A DNA stretch of 64,000 nucleotides from an uncultured Clostridia bacterium (GTDB taxonomy: Bacteria; Bacillota; Clostridia; Christensenellales; Borkfalkiaceae): contig CAMWIW010000004.1 in assembly GCA_947174415.1 (NCBI GenBank), forward strand, positions 1 through 64,000, written 5' to 3'. Position numbers and translations under genes: made by a program. The notes below the pieces were generated by a model. It ran no database searches and was not told the origin of the DNA. It saw nothing but the letters and a program-made list of their open reading frames with translations. Below are positions 1 through 7,759 of this stretch, piece by piece (the first letter of the stretch is position 1; each line of letters opens with the position of its first letter).

Positions 1-463
1 CGTACCAACCGTTGAAAGTATAACCGTCCTTAGTAGGCGTAGTCAAAGTTTTAACTACACCGTAGGTGTAAGTATCCTGAGTAGACGCTTCGCCCGTAAC
101 GTTGAAAGTTATGTTATAGCTGTCGGGCGTCCACTTCGCGTAATAGGTTTTATCACCCGTTGCGCTCGCGGGAATTTTTGTTACCGAAGACCCCGTAAAG
201 TTGCTGTTATCGTACCAACCGTCGAAAGTATAGTGCTCTTTCGTGCCGTCGGTAGGCAACGCACATTGAGAGCCCGAAGTGTATTCGGTTACGGTGCTAT
301 TAAAAGTACCGCCGTTAGTTTCGAGCGTTACAGAGTAAACGCTTCCGTCTCCGTTACCTTTACCGAAGAAGTCGTCAAGAGTATCGCAAGCCGTTAACGT
401 AACAAAAGATAAAGCCAAAATTAAAGCAATTATTATTTTTGAAAAAGATTTTAGTGCTTTCAC
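1..463 (-). CDS. Lipoprotein with Listeria-Bacteroides (InlB B-type) repeats, partial
   Basis: Secreted, probably membrane-anchored surface protein, cut by the left edge. Translating the minus strand from a GTG at 463 gives a lysine-rich N-terminus, a hydrophobic signal segment and a lipobox (LTAC) at about residues 23-26. Two beta-grasp repeats of the Listeria-Bacteroides type follow, each with the signature FDGWY or FNGWY and a YAKW strand. Such repeats occur in surface and carbohydrate-active proteins of gut Firmicutes; the function of the missing part is unknown. A GGAG Shine-Dalgarno lies 7 nt before the GTG, which decides the start. Confidence 0.85.
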   Translation of the reverse strand, partial: MKALKSFSKIIIALILALSFVTLTACDTLDDFFGKGNGDGSVYSVTLETNGGTFNSTVTEYTSGSQCALPTDGTKEHYTFDGWYDNSNFTGSSVTKIPASATGDKTYYAKWTPDSYNITFNVTGEASTQDTYTYGVVKTLTTPTKDGYTFNGWY

Positions 464-492
464 GTCAATTCTCCAAAAAATTCGCTAATTAT

Positions 493-521
493 ATTCTACC
501 ACCCAAACAGAAAAGTTTCAA
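493..521 (-). promoter_or_regulatory. Sigma-A-type promoter of the left-edge lipoprotein gene
   Basis: On the minus strand TTGAAA (516-521), a 17-nt spacer and TAGAAT (493-498) lie about 30 nt upstream of the GTG start. Confidence 0.55.
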
Positions 522-563
522 CAATTTAAGATAATATTTTGCAATTAAATATTTTGTTACTTA

Positions 564-588
564 AAAGGCGGCTTTATCTGCCGCCTTT
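564..588 (-). terminator. Stem-loop after the ArsR gene
   Basis: Perfect 9-bp arms AAAGGCGGC and GCCGCCTTT with a 7-nt loop, downstream of the ArsR stop on the minus strand. The following T-tract is only moderate. Confidence 0.65.
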
Positions 589-604
589 AACCGTTTTATT
601 AAGT

Positions 605-943
605 TTAACAACCCAAAAACTCAACGCCTTTAAGCATAACGTCGTTTACGGTATCGTTCACAAGGCTGTAAAATATGATTTTGCCCGAACGCTCGCTTTT
701 CACTATGCCTAAATTTTTTAAAAGCCTTAGCTGGTGAGAGACGGTAGTTTGGTTGATTTCGAGAACACGCGATAAATCGGTTACGCACATTTCAGAAATT
801 GCCAAAGCCGACAACATTCTCACCCTCGTAGGGTCGGCAAAAATAGAAAAGAAACAAACTATGCTGTCAAGAACGTCGCCCTCCGGCACGTATTCCTTAA
901 CCAAATCTTTCGTACGCCTGTCTAATAACATCGTGTCCTGCAT
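605..943 (-). CDS. ArsR/SmtB-family metal-sensing transcriptional regulator
   Basis: Winged-helix repressor of 112 residues, the usual family size. The segment EMCVTDLSRVLEINQTTVSHQ (residues about 51-71) matches the metal-site helix (ELCVCDL in CadC) and recognition helix of ArsR proteins; only one of the two cysteines is kept. A further Cys ends the protein (FLGC). It lies downstream of the copper-type ATPase on the same strand, which suggests it regulates metal export. Which metal it senses cannot be told. It probably has its own promoter region, since the 91-bp gap contains an operator-like dyad. Confidence 0.88.
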   Translation of the reverse strand: MQDTMLLDRRTKDLVKEYVPEGDVLDSIVCFFSIFADPTRVRMLSALAISEMCVTDLSRVLEINQTTVSHQLRLLKNLGIVKSERSGKIIFYSLVNDTVNDVMLKGVEFLGC

Positions 944-1001
944 AACGCAACCTCCTGTAAAAATTATACCGCCGCGTATGCATAAGTGTCAAAATATTAT
1001 A

Positions 1002-1018
1002 ATGACGTATACTGTCAT
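1002..1018. promoter_or_regulatory. Dyad-symmetric operator candidate upstream of arsR-type gene
   Basis: Arms ATGAC and GTCAT separated by 7 nt, extended by near-matching TTA/TAA flanks, lie between the ATPase stop and the ArsR start and overlap a TATAAT-like element at 995-1001. Size and position fit an ArsR/SmtB operator; binding is inferred. Confidence 0.45.
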
Positions 1019-1034
1019 AAATTAGATTAGTTTG

Positions 1035-1250
1035 TCATTTGCTCTCGATTGATAAAACTTTATATCCCGCATCGGTTACGAGCGCGGTTATTTCTTCGCT
1101 GCTCACCTCTTCGCGGCTGCGGATAACGGCAAGCTTTTTCTTTAACTTGACGTCAACCGAAACGACGTTTTTAGCAGTTGAAAGCTTTTCTTCAACTCTT
1201 TTTGCACAGTGTTCGCAGCACATTCCTTCGATATTAACGATAGTTTTCAT
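1035..1250 (-). other. CopZ-like HMA domain with possible internal translation start
   Basis: The last 71 codons of the ATPase begin with an ATG (1250) preceded by GGAAG (1259-1263) at a normal 8-nt spacing. From there the frame encodes a complete CopZ-like metallochaperone fold with GMCCEHC. The sequence shows both a fused domain and a plausible internal start; separate expression is inference. Confidence 0.4.
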
Positions 1251-3485
1251 AAAATTATCTTCCTTTTTTAATTTTTTATTTCTATATAACAACAGCCTTA
1301 AAGCATTGCCCACTACGAATAGAGAGCTCAGGCTCATACAAGCTGCCGCAATCATAGGATTGAAAGTAAAACCAAGTGCGGAAAACGCGCCCGCCGCAAC
1401 GGGTATCATTACCACGTTGTAGAAAAACGCCCAGAAAAGATTTTCCTTTATGTTGCGCACGGTAGCGCGGCTTAAATCGAAAACCGTATCAAGCGTTCTT
1501 AAATCCTCGTTGACGAGAACTATATCCGCGGTATCGATTGCAACGTCCGTGCCGTTGCCCATCGCTATTCCTATATCGGACTGTTTAAGTGCGGGAGAGT
1601 CGTTGATGCCGTCTCCTACCATCGCCACGCAGCCGCCGACTGTCTGCACGTTTTCAACGGCTTTAAGCTTATCTTCGGGCAGGACTTCGGCAACGAATTC
1701 CTCTATTCCAACGCTTGACGCAACGGCTTGCGCGGTATTTTGTTCGTCGCCCGTCAGCATTGCAACGCGCATATTTCTTGTCTTTAAAAGTGAAACAGCT
1801 TCTCTGCTGCCCTCTTTTACGGTATCGGCAACCGCAATAAGCGCAATAACGGATTTTTCGTCTGCAAGAAAGATTACGGTGTTTCCGCTTTTTGAAAGCA
1901 AAGCGGCTTTTTCGGCAACTTCTTTGGAAATTTTGACTGCCGCTAACAGCTTTTTGTTGCCTAAGAGATATTTTTTGCCGCTGTAAACGGCGGTTGCGCC
2001 CTTGCCCGTCAGATACTCGAAGTTTTCAACTTCAAAACTTTCAACGGCGTATTCAACCACGCATTTAGCTAAGGGGTGGTTTGAATATTTTTCAATGCCG
2101 CAGGCAAGCTTTAAGGCAAAATCGCGTTCGCAATTAAAAGTTACAATCTCGGTTACTCGCGGCTTACCCTCGGTTATTGTTGCGGTTTTGTCTAAAAGTA
2201 CGGCGTTTATATTGCAAGTTTTTTGCAAGCTTTCCGCGTCTTTATACAAAATCCCGAGAGACGCTCCCTTGCCCGTTGCAGTCATTATAGCGACTGGCGT
2301 TGCAAGGCCCAAAGCACACGGGCAAGACACCACGAGCACGCTTATTGCGTAAGTTACGCAGTGCTCAGCTACGAACCCGCCGTCAACCAAAAGCCAAATA
2401 AGGAAAGTTGCAAGCGCCAAAACTACAACTACGGGAACGAAAATACCCGCGATTTTATCGGCAAATTTTTGTATGGGAGCTTTGCTTGCGCCCGCTTCTT
2501 TGACCATTTTTATTATTTTCGAAAGCGTGGTATCTTCTCCGACGCGTTCTGCACGCATCTTGATAACGCCGCTTTTAACGAGAGCAGCCGACGTTACGCC
2601 TTCACCCTCGGTAACCTCTACGGGCAAGCTTTCGCCCGTAATTGCACATTTGTCCACAAACGAATTTCCGCTTATAACCGTGCCGTCAACGGGTATATAT
2701 TCGCCTTGTCTGACGATTAAAATATCCCCCTCTTTAACTTCTTTTACGGAAACGGTCTTTTGCTCGCCGTCCACTTCTACAGTTACCGTATCGGGGGCAA
2801 GCTTTAAAAGCTTTTCTATTTCACTGCCCGTCTTTTTCTTGGATTTTTCTTCAAGCCATTTTCCGACGGTAACAAGCGCCAAAATCATTGCGGCGGACTC
2901 GAAGTGCAAATTCATTGCATTGTGCATCGCATCGATATCGAGGAAAATCAAAACGGTTAACACTACCGAGTAAATAAACGAAACACCCGAACCTAATGCG
3001 ACGAGAGTATCCATATTTGGTACTTTTTTGAAGATTGCGACGACGCCGTTTTTGAAAAACGCATAGTTTACGCCGATTATTACGGCGGAAATCACCGCCT
3101 GATAGAGCGCAAACCAACAGGCGTTGCCTTTGTGCGGGTCAATAAAGAACGGAATAGGCGCGCCCCACATATGCCCCATGGAAACGTACATTAACGGCAC
3201 TAACAGACATACGGAAATTATAAAGCGGATAAAAAGCTTTTTATCCTGACTTTTTTCCTTAGTAGCAGGCTCGTATCCCTCATTATATATGCCGTAGCCA
3301 AGCGATTTTACCGTGGAAAAAACGGTCTCTTCGGACAAAACAGTTTCATCGAAACCGAGTTTCATCGATTTGCCCATAAGACTGACTTCGCAAAGCTCGA
3401 CGCCTTTTAAATTTTTAACCGCCCGCTCTATGCCCGACGAACAAGCCGAGCAGGTCATACCGGTTATAACGTACCTTTTTATCAA
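1035..3485 (-). CDS. copA: Copper-type P1B ATPase with N- and C-terminal HMA domains
   Basis: Heavy-metal exporting P-type ATPase of the inner membrane, about 816 residues. Domains in order: N-terminal HMA with GMTCSAC (9-15), membrane helices, actuator TGE (ITGESLPVEV), the transmembrane CPC motif (SCPCALG) typical of Cu(+) pumps, the phosphorylation loop, TGDE and GDGINDSPAL hinge motifs, and a second HMA (GMCCEHC, about 753-759) at the C-terminus. The phosphorylation motif reads DKTAT (432-436) rather than DKTGT. The TTG at 3485 is preferred because GGAG lies 6 nt before it. It follows a nitroreductase gene closely, so the two may be co-transcribed. Confidence 0.92.
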   Translation of the reverse strand: MIKRYVITGMTCSACSSGIERAVKNLKGVELCEVSLMGKSMKLGFDETVLSEETVFSTVKSLGYGIYNEGYEPATKEKSQDKKLFIRFIISVCLLVPLMYVSMGHMWGAPIPFFIDPHKGNACWFALYQAVISAVIIGVNYAFFKNGVVAIFKKVPNMDTLVALGSGVSFIYSVVLTVLIFLDIDAMHNAMNLHFESAAMILALVTVGKWLEEKSKKKTGSEIEKLLKLAPDTVTVEVDGEQKTVSVKEVKEGDILIVRQGEYIPVDGTVISGNSFVDKCAITGESLPVEVTEGEGVTSAALVKSGVIKMRAERVGEDTTLSKIIKMVKEAGASKAPIQKFADKIAGIFVPVVVVLALATFLIWLLVDGGFVAEHCVTYAISVLVVSCPCALGLATPVAIMTATGKGASLGILYKDAESLQKTCNINAVLLDKTATITEGKPRVTEIVTFNCERDFALKLACGIEKYSNHPLAKCVVEYAVESFEVENFEYLTGKGATAVYSGKKYLLGNKKLLAAVKISKEVAEKAALLSKSGNTVIFLADEKSVIALIAVADTVKEGSREAVSLLKTRNMRVAMLTGDEQNTAQAVASSVGIEEFVAEVLPEDKLKAVENVQTVGGCVAMVGDGINDSPALKQSDIGIAMGNGTDVAIDTADIVLVNEDLRTLDTVFDLSRATVRNIKENLFWAFFYNVVMIPVAAGAFSALGFTFNPMIAAACMSLSSLFVVGNALRLLLYRNKKLKKEDNFMKTIVNIEGMCCEHCAKRVEEKLSTAKNVVSVDVKLKKKLAVIRSREEVSSEEITALVTDAGYKVLSIESK

Positions 3486-3514
3486 ATTTAACTCCAATCT
3501 GATTTTTAACGGTT

Positions 3515-4030
3515 TTAAAGAAATTTAACCGTTTCTTCAAGCGGTTTACGCAAATAGTGCGCCGCTGCGGGTTTGCAGTCTTCCGAAGGATAACCCAAGG
3601 GAAGAATTGCAACGATTTGCTCGTTTTTTGGTATCGATAAAGCTTTTCTTACCTTTTCGGGGTCGTAATAGCCCACCCAACACGAGCCTATGCCAAGCTC
3701 CCACGCTTGCAGCATTGCTTGCGTGCATACGATTGAAACATCAATCTCGCCCGTATGATAGTCCTTTGTGAAAGGGTTTTTCCATTCCTCTTCCTTTACG
3801 GAAGTAAAAACAATTACCGTGCTTGCGCCGAAAACGAACTTCGAAGCTTGTTTCAGTTTTTCAATTGCCTCGTCAGACTGCAAAACGTAAAGTCTTTGCG
3901 GCTGATTGTTGCACGCCGTAGGCGCAACCCTTGCAGCTTCTAAAATTATTTTTAATTTATCGTCCTCTACTCTTCTTTCTGAAAACGAGCGCACCGAGTA
4001 GCGCGACTTTGCGAGTTCTAAAAATTCCAT
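3515..4030 (-). CDS. Nitroreductase-family FMN oxidoreductase
   Basis: A 171-residue NAD(P)H-dependent flavoprotein of the nitroreductase family. The N-terminal SRYSVRSF is the FMN phosphate-binding signature, followed by APTACNNQPQR (about 36-46) and a C-terminal GIGSCWVGYYD segment. Length matches small Clostridial members. It lies 17 bp upstream of the ATPase frame and is divergent from an HxlR regulator, a common arrangement for quinone- or electrophile-stress reductases. The Shine-Dalgarno AAGGAG is 6 nt before the ATG. Its natural substrate cannot be inferred. Confidence 0.88.
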   Translation of the reverse strand: MEFLELAKSRYSVRSFSERRVEDDKLKIILEAARVAPTACNNQPQRLYVLQSDEAIEKLKQASKFVFGASTVIVFTSVKEEEWKNPFTKDYHTGEIDVSIVCTQAMLQAWELGIGSCWVGYYDPEKVRKALSIPKNEQIVAILPLGYPSEDCKPAAAHYLRKPLEETVKFL

Positions 4031-4048
4031 AAAATCTCCTTAAAATTG

Positions 4049-4101
4049 TTGACAAAAGCTTTTGTATGAAACTATAATAACACAAACTTTTCTTTTGTCA
4101 A
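4049..4101. promoter_or_regulatory. Overlapping divergent promoters for nitroreductase and HxlR genes
   Basis: Plus strand: TTGACA (4049-4054), 18-nt spacer, TATAAT (4073-4078). Minus strand: TTGACA (complement of 4096-4101), 17-nt spacer, ATTATA on the same 4073-4078 bases. The two -10 boxes coincide, so the genes share one RNA polymerase entry zone. Confidence 0.7.
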
Positions 4102-4105
4102 GAAC

Positions 4106-4144
4106 GCACTTTAAAGTGCAATACTTACCTTTTGGAAAGTAAGT
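4106..4144. promoter_or_regulatory. Two palindromes, likely HxlR operators
   Basis: A perfect 14-bp palindrome GCACTTTAAAGTGC (4106-4119) is followed by a 22-bp near-palindrome with arms ACTTAC and GTAAGT (4123-4144). Both lie between the plus-strand promoter and the HxlR start, fitting autorepression; binding is inferred. Confidence 0.5.
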
Positions 4145-4159
4145 TTAATAAAGGTTATT

Positions 4160-4552
4160 ATGGATAAAGAAGTATTAAAATCTTGTAGCTGTCCGTTGGA
4201 TGCAACTCTTGCCGTGATAGGCGGAAAGTATAAAATCGATATAATTTATTACCTGTTCGGCAGAACGCTGAGATACAGTCAGATAGCAAAACTTGTTCCA
4301 GCAACACCAAAGATGCTTGCCGAGCAACTGAAAGAACTTGAAAGCGACGGCATTATAAACCGCGTTTTATACCCTGTCGTACCGCCGAAAACGGAATATT
4401 CCTTAACTCCTCTCGGTGAAAAACTTTGCTCTTCCGTCATAGAAATGTACAAGTTCGGGCAAAAGCTTTACGAATTGCACGAAGTAAAGCCGCGTTGCGG
4501 TTGTCATGAAGAACTTACAAGGCTCGAAGAAGTTTATAATAATCAAAAATAA
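4160..4552 (+). CDS. HxlR/MarR-like winged-helix regulator
   Basis: A 130-residue DNA-binding protein of the HxlR family: N-terminal CSCPLDATLAVIGGKYK, a winged helix (LRYSQIAKLVPATPKMLAEQ) and a YSLTPLGEKL wing. Cysteines near the N-terminus are redox-sensing in characterised relatives such as HypR and YodB. A C-terminal CGC is also present. It is divergent from the nitroreductase gene and probably controls it in response to electrophiles or thiol stress (inference). The Shine-Dalgarno is AAAGG. Confidence 0.9.
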   Translation: MDKEVLKSCSCPLDATLAVIGGKYKIDIIYYLFGRTLRYSQIAKLVPATPKMLAEQLKELESDGIINRVLYPVVPPKTEYSLTPLGEKLCSSVIEMYKFGQKLYELHEVKPRCGCHEELTRLEEVYNNQK

Positions 4553-4566
4553 CCGTAGTTAATTAT

Positions 4567-4609
4567 AAAGCCTAATTCCTATTATGTCAATGGGAATTAG
4601 GCTTTTTGA
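4567..4609. terminator. Bidirectional terminator between HxlR and asparaginase genes
   Basis: 13-bp arms AAAGCCTAATTCC and GGAATTAGGCTTT with a 12-nt loop; A/T tracts on both sides serve the two convergent genes. Confidence 0.85.
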
Positions 4610-4623
4610 TTTAATTCGGATTA

Positions 4624-5640
4624 TTAATTCAGTTTTTCGAAGAAATTATTCTTTTTGAGTTCTTCGACTATGCTTTTGCCCGAACCGAGCGCAAGCAAAA
4701 CCTTAGCGGTAGCCATTTCGAAACTTATGTCGTATGCGGTAGTACACATTTCGGTCAGACCTACGGCGCTGCCGTAAGTTCTTGCACGGCTGTCTACGGG
4801 CGCGATAACAACTTCAATACCAAGCTCTTTACAGTACTTTAAAAAGTTCTTAAAGTTTGCCTCTTTCCCCTCCGTGCATACCGTACCGCTGTGGTAAAGC
4901 TGAACCATAACTGCTTTCGGCTTCACCTCCGTAAAACGGTAAAAATCGAAGTTCAGGAGCGAATGGGCTTGAATTGTTACCATATTCATACACAGCTTTT
5001 GCGCCGTGCAAGGTTGCCTTTTTTCTCTGAGCTGCGCAAACGTGGGATTTAACGGATTTTCGTTATATACGAAAGCACCGTCTACCACTTCTCCAAAGTG
5101 AATATTTAAAATACTGTTATATTCTCCGCTGATTTGCGTTGCTGCAATCAGGCGGCTTGCAAGGTGAATTTTACAATTTTCGCCGTAATTCTCAAAGCTG
5201 ACGAATACGCCGCCGAAGTCAACGCTTTGAATAAAAGTAACGGCGTTTGCAAAATTTTCAACCCCTTTACTTCTTTTATCGTCCAAAGGATACAGTGCGG
5301 AAACGAATACGACGGGGATTTTAATATCGCAAAACAATTGACTGAAAAGGTTCGCCGTAAAGCAAAGCGTATCAGTGCCGTGTGTGATAATAATGCCGTC
5401 GTATTTATCTTTATCCACTCCGCGCACGCAATCCGCCATTTTTTCAAGGTCGGACGGTTGCACGTTTTCGCTTAAAATGTTCAAAGGGCGAAGCTCGTCA
5501 AATATTACGGATTTGCCGTATCGGGAATTATAAAGCTCTAATAAAAAACTTTTGTCCTCTTGCCGCAAATCAACTTTATCACCGAACGCGCGCGAGCCTA
5601 TCGTGCCGCCCGTAAAAATTACGCAAATTCTGTTCTTCAT
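4624..5640 (-). CDS. L-asparaginase / glutaminase family protein
   Basis: A 338-residue cytoplasmic amidohydrolase converting asparagine to aspartate and ammonia. The N-terminal TGGTIGS carries the first catalytic Thr and HGTDTL (about residues 85-90) the second Thr-Asp pair, both hallmarks of the family. No signal peptide is present, in line with type I enzymes. It begins 10 bp after asnS with no clear Shine-Dalgarno, so it is probably translated by coupling in an asnS-asparaginase operon, placing asparagine use beside Asn-tRNA charging. Confidence 0.88.
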   Translation of the reverse strand: MKNRICVIFTGGTIGSRAFGDKVDLRQEDKSFLLELYNSRYGKSVIFDELRPLNILSENVQPSDLEKMADCVRGVDKDKYDGIIITHGTDTLCFTANLFSQLFCDIKIPVVFVSALYPLDDKRSKGVENFANAVTFIQSVDFGGVFVSFENYGENCKIHLASRLIAATQISGEYNSILNIHFGEVVDGAFVYNENPLNPTFAQLREKRQPCTAQKLCMNMVTIQAHSLLNFDFYRFTEVKPKAVMVQLYHSGTVCTEGKEANFKNFLKYCKELGIEVVIAPVDSRARTYGSAVGLTEMCTTAYDISFEMATAKVLLALGSGKSIVEELKKNNFFEKLN

Positions 5641-5649
5641 AAGTTTAAA

Positions 5650-7020
5650 TTATAAACTGCCTACTGTTCTGGGATAAAGCAAAGTGTCGCGAATGTTCTG
5701 AACGCCCGTAATATACATAAGTATGCGCTCGAAACCGAGTCCGAAACCGCTGTGGGGCACGCTGCCGTATTTGCGTGTGTCAAGGTATTCGGTATAAGCT
5801 TCGAGGGGCATTCCGCGCTTTAACATCGCTTCTTTCAGCTTACCGAAGTCTGCTTCCCTCTCGCTGCAACCTATAATTTCTCCTATGCCCGGCACGAGAA
5901 GGTCGGTTGCCGCAACGGTCTTTTTATCGGGGTTCTGCTTCATATAGAAAGCCTTTATGTCGGCAGGGTAGTCAGTTACGAACACTGGCTTTTTGAAGTG
6001 CTCTTCTGTTAAATATCTTTCGTGTTCGGTCTGTAAATCACACCCCCATTCTACGGGGAATTTAAATTCCTTACCCGATTTTTTCAGGATTTCTACGGCA
6101 TCGGTGTATTTAAGCTTTACAAATTCGCTGTTAATAACACCTTGAAGTTTATCCAAAAGCCCCTTTTCTGCCCTCTCGTTGAAAAAGGCAAGTTCGTCGG
6201 GACAGTTTTCGATTACGTCCTTAATAATCGATTTTATGAAGTCTTCAGCAATTTCTATTATATCGTGAAGGTCGCAGAAGCAAACTTCTGGCTCGATTTG
6301 CCAAAATTCCGCAGCGTGGCGCGTCGTATTGCTGTGCTCCGCGCGGAAAGTCGGGCCAAACGTATAAATCTTACCCAAGCCCATTGCCGCGATTTCGCCC
6401 TCTAATTGACCCGAAACGGTCAAACCTGCTTTTGCGCCGAAGAAGTCGCCCGAATAATACTCGCCTTCCGTTTTACAGTCGGTTTTCCACGGCTGAGTAG
6501 TTACGCGGAACATCTCGCCCGCGCCCTCGCAGTCGCTGCCCGTGATTATGGGCGTATGAACGTACTTGTATCCGTGCGAATGGAAATACTTATGAATTGC
6601 GAAAGAAAGTTCGTTTCTTACCGCAAATACAGCTTCGAAAAAGCGCGTTCTGGGACGAAGCTGAGGAATAGTTCTCAAATATTCGAGTGTATGAAATTTT
6701 TTCTGCAAAGGATAATCCGCAGGACATTCGCCGAGGACTTCCATATCCTTTACAACGATTTCAAAGCCGTTCCTGTCCGACGGTACGAATTTGCCCGTAA
6801 CGTTCAAAGAAGTGCCTACGGCAACCGTAGGGTATGCCTTGCTTGCGTTTTCCTTGTCAATTATCAGTTGCACGTTTCTAAGGCAAGTGCCGTCGTTAAG
6901 CTCGATAAACGAGATACTTTTGGAGTCCCGCGCAGTTCTGACCCAACCGCAGACGGTAACGCTTTTATCTTTATAATTTTCAGAATTCGTAAATAATTCT
7001 TTAATATCGGTATGCTGCAT
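5650..7020 (-). CDS. asnS: Asparaginyl-tRNA synthetase
   Basis: Class IIb aminoacyl-tRNA synthetase of 456 residues charging tRNA-Asn. An N-terminal OB-fold (KSVTVCGWVRTARDSKSI) binds the anticodon; the catalytic core holds motif 2 (FGPTFRAEHSNTTRHAAEF) and motif 3 (GFGLGFERILMYITG). The tRNA-Asn-specific form rather than AspRS is indicated by the short inter-motif region and overall length. A GGAGG Shine-Dalgarno precedes the ATG. An rpmF terminator lies just upstream, so asnS needs read-through or its own promoter; no T-box leader fits in the 48-bp gap. Confidence 0.95.
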   Translation of the reverse strand: MQHTDIKELFTNSENYKDKSVTVCGWVRTARDSKSISFIELNDGTCLRNVQLIIDKENASKAYPTVAVGTSLNVTGKFVPSDRNGFEIVVKDMEVLGECPADYPLQKKFHTLEYLRTIPQLRPRTRFFEAVFAVRNELSFAIHKYFHSHGYKYVHTPIITGSDCEGAGEMFRVTTQPWKTDCKTEGEYYSGDFFGAKAGLTVSGQLEGEIAAMGLGKIYTFGPTFRAEHSNTTRHAAEFWQIEPEVCFCDLHDIIEIAEDFIKSIIKDVIENCPDELAFFNERAEKGLLDKLQGVINSEFVKLKYTDAVEILKKSGKEFKFPVEWGCDLQTEHERYLTEEHFKKPVFVTDYPADIKAFYMKQNPDKKTVAATDLLVPGIGEIIGCSEREADFGKLKEAMLKRGMPLEAYTEYLDTRKYGSVPHSGFGLGFERILMYITGVQNIRDTLLYPRTVGSL

Positions 7021-7034
7021 TTAAGCCTCCATTG

Positions 7035-7064
7035 AAAAAATACGGACTGCCGAAGCAGTCCGTA
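7035..7064 (-). terminator. rpmF terminator
   Basis: 10-bp perfect stem TACGGACTGC/GCAGTCCGTA with a tetraloop, followed on the minus strand by six Ts. Confidence 0.9.
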
Positions 7065-7068
7065 AGGT

Positions 7069-7260
7069 TTAATTTGCTTTTTTATCGTCCTTGGACACCA
7101 CTTCAACCTTGTCGTAGTAACCGCAATTACCGCAAACTCTGTGAGCCTCTTTCAAGGAATGACAATGAGGGCACTCTACTAACGTAGGAGCTGTTGCCTT
7201 ATAGTTTGCAAATCTTTTATTGGTTCTGCTTTTGGACTGTTTTCCCTTGGGTACTGCCAT
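7069..7260 (-). CDS. rpmF: 50S ribosomal protein L32
   Basis: A 63-residue large-subunit protein. The start MAVPKGKQSKSRTNKR is diagnostic, and the two zinc-ribbon CxxC pairs (CPHC and CGNC) are intact, so this is the zinc-binding form. It follows yceD, the usual yceD-rpmF pair. Confidence 0.97.
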   Translation of the reverse strand: MAVPKGKQSKSRTNKRFANYKATAPTLVECPHCHSLKEAHRVCGNCGYYDKVEVVSKDDKKAN

Positions 7261-7284
7261 TTTTTTACACCTCTTTTTTCTTTT

Positions 7285-7683
7285 TTAGGTAACGTCAATA
7301 CCCTTGCAGTCCTCTTTACAAAGTAAAATATGGGGCTGACTCATAAGTATTGCATCGTCAACGGCGGGTTTCAAATTTATCTTGTTACCGTCGTAATAAT
7401 AGTTTTCATCGTCTTTTTCAGGTACGAAAAGCACTTCCGATAAAAAGCTTACCTCTTTTTTTGCTTCGCTTAAACAGTACGAACACTGCCCTGAAAGCAA
7501 GTAATTTACCGTGAGTTTTACTTCTACGCTGTCGTCGTCGTAAATTTCGTACTCACCCTTTACCTTTACCTTATCTATTTTGCATAAAGGAACAAGGCAC
7601 AAATCTGCGGGCGGCACGTAATCGAAACAAAAACTTTCTGCGTATTTTCCGCGGGCAATAAGCCTTTTAACTTCTAATTCCAT
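7285..7683 (-). CDS. yceD: YceD/DUF177 family protein
   Basis: A 132-residue protein of the DUF177 family, found upstream of rpmF across bacteria and linked in other systems to 23S rRNA or ribosome assembly. The conserved CSYCL followed by acidic and beta-strand segments, and a late CKEDCKG pair, suggest a zinc site as in other family members. A sigma-A promoter directly precedes it and drives yceD-rpmF. Confidence 0.85.
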   Translation of the reverse strand: MELEVKRLIARGKYAESFCFDYVPPADLCLVPLCKIDKVKVKGEYEIYDDDSVEVKLTVNYLLSGQCSYCLSEAKKEVSFLSEVLFVPEKDDENYYYDGNKINLKPAVDDAILMSQPHILLCKEDCKGIDVT

Positions 7684-7701
7684 ACCAAAGTTGACTATAA
7701 G

Positions 7702-7730
7702 ATTATATTATAAGGGCATTTCTTTGTCAA
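7702..7730 (-). promoter_or_regulatory. Promoter of yceD-rpmF
   Basis: Consensus TTGACA (complement of 7725-7730), 17-nt spacer and TATAAT (complement of 7702-7707). Confidence 0.8.
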
Positions 7731-7759
7731 CTCATTTATTGCGCTGACTTTGAAAATTT

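Noticed and set aside
753..1025. Plus-strand frame opposite arsR
   Set aside because: Shadow of the minus-strand gene; no homology or ribosome site.
7021..7068. T-box leader for asnS
   Set aside because: The gap is 48 bp and holds only the rpmF terminator and Shine-Dalgarno.
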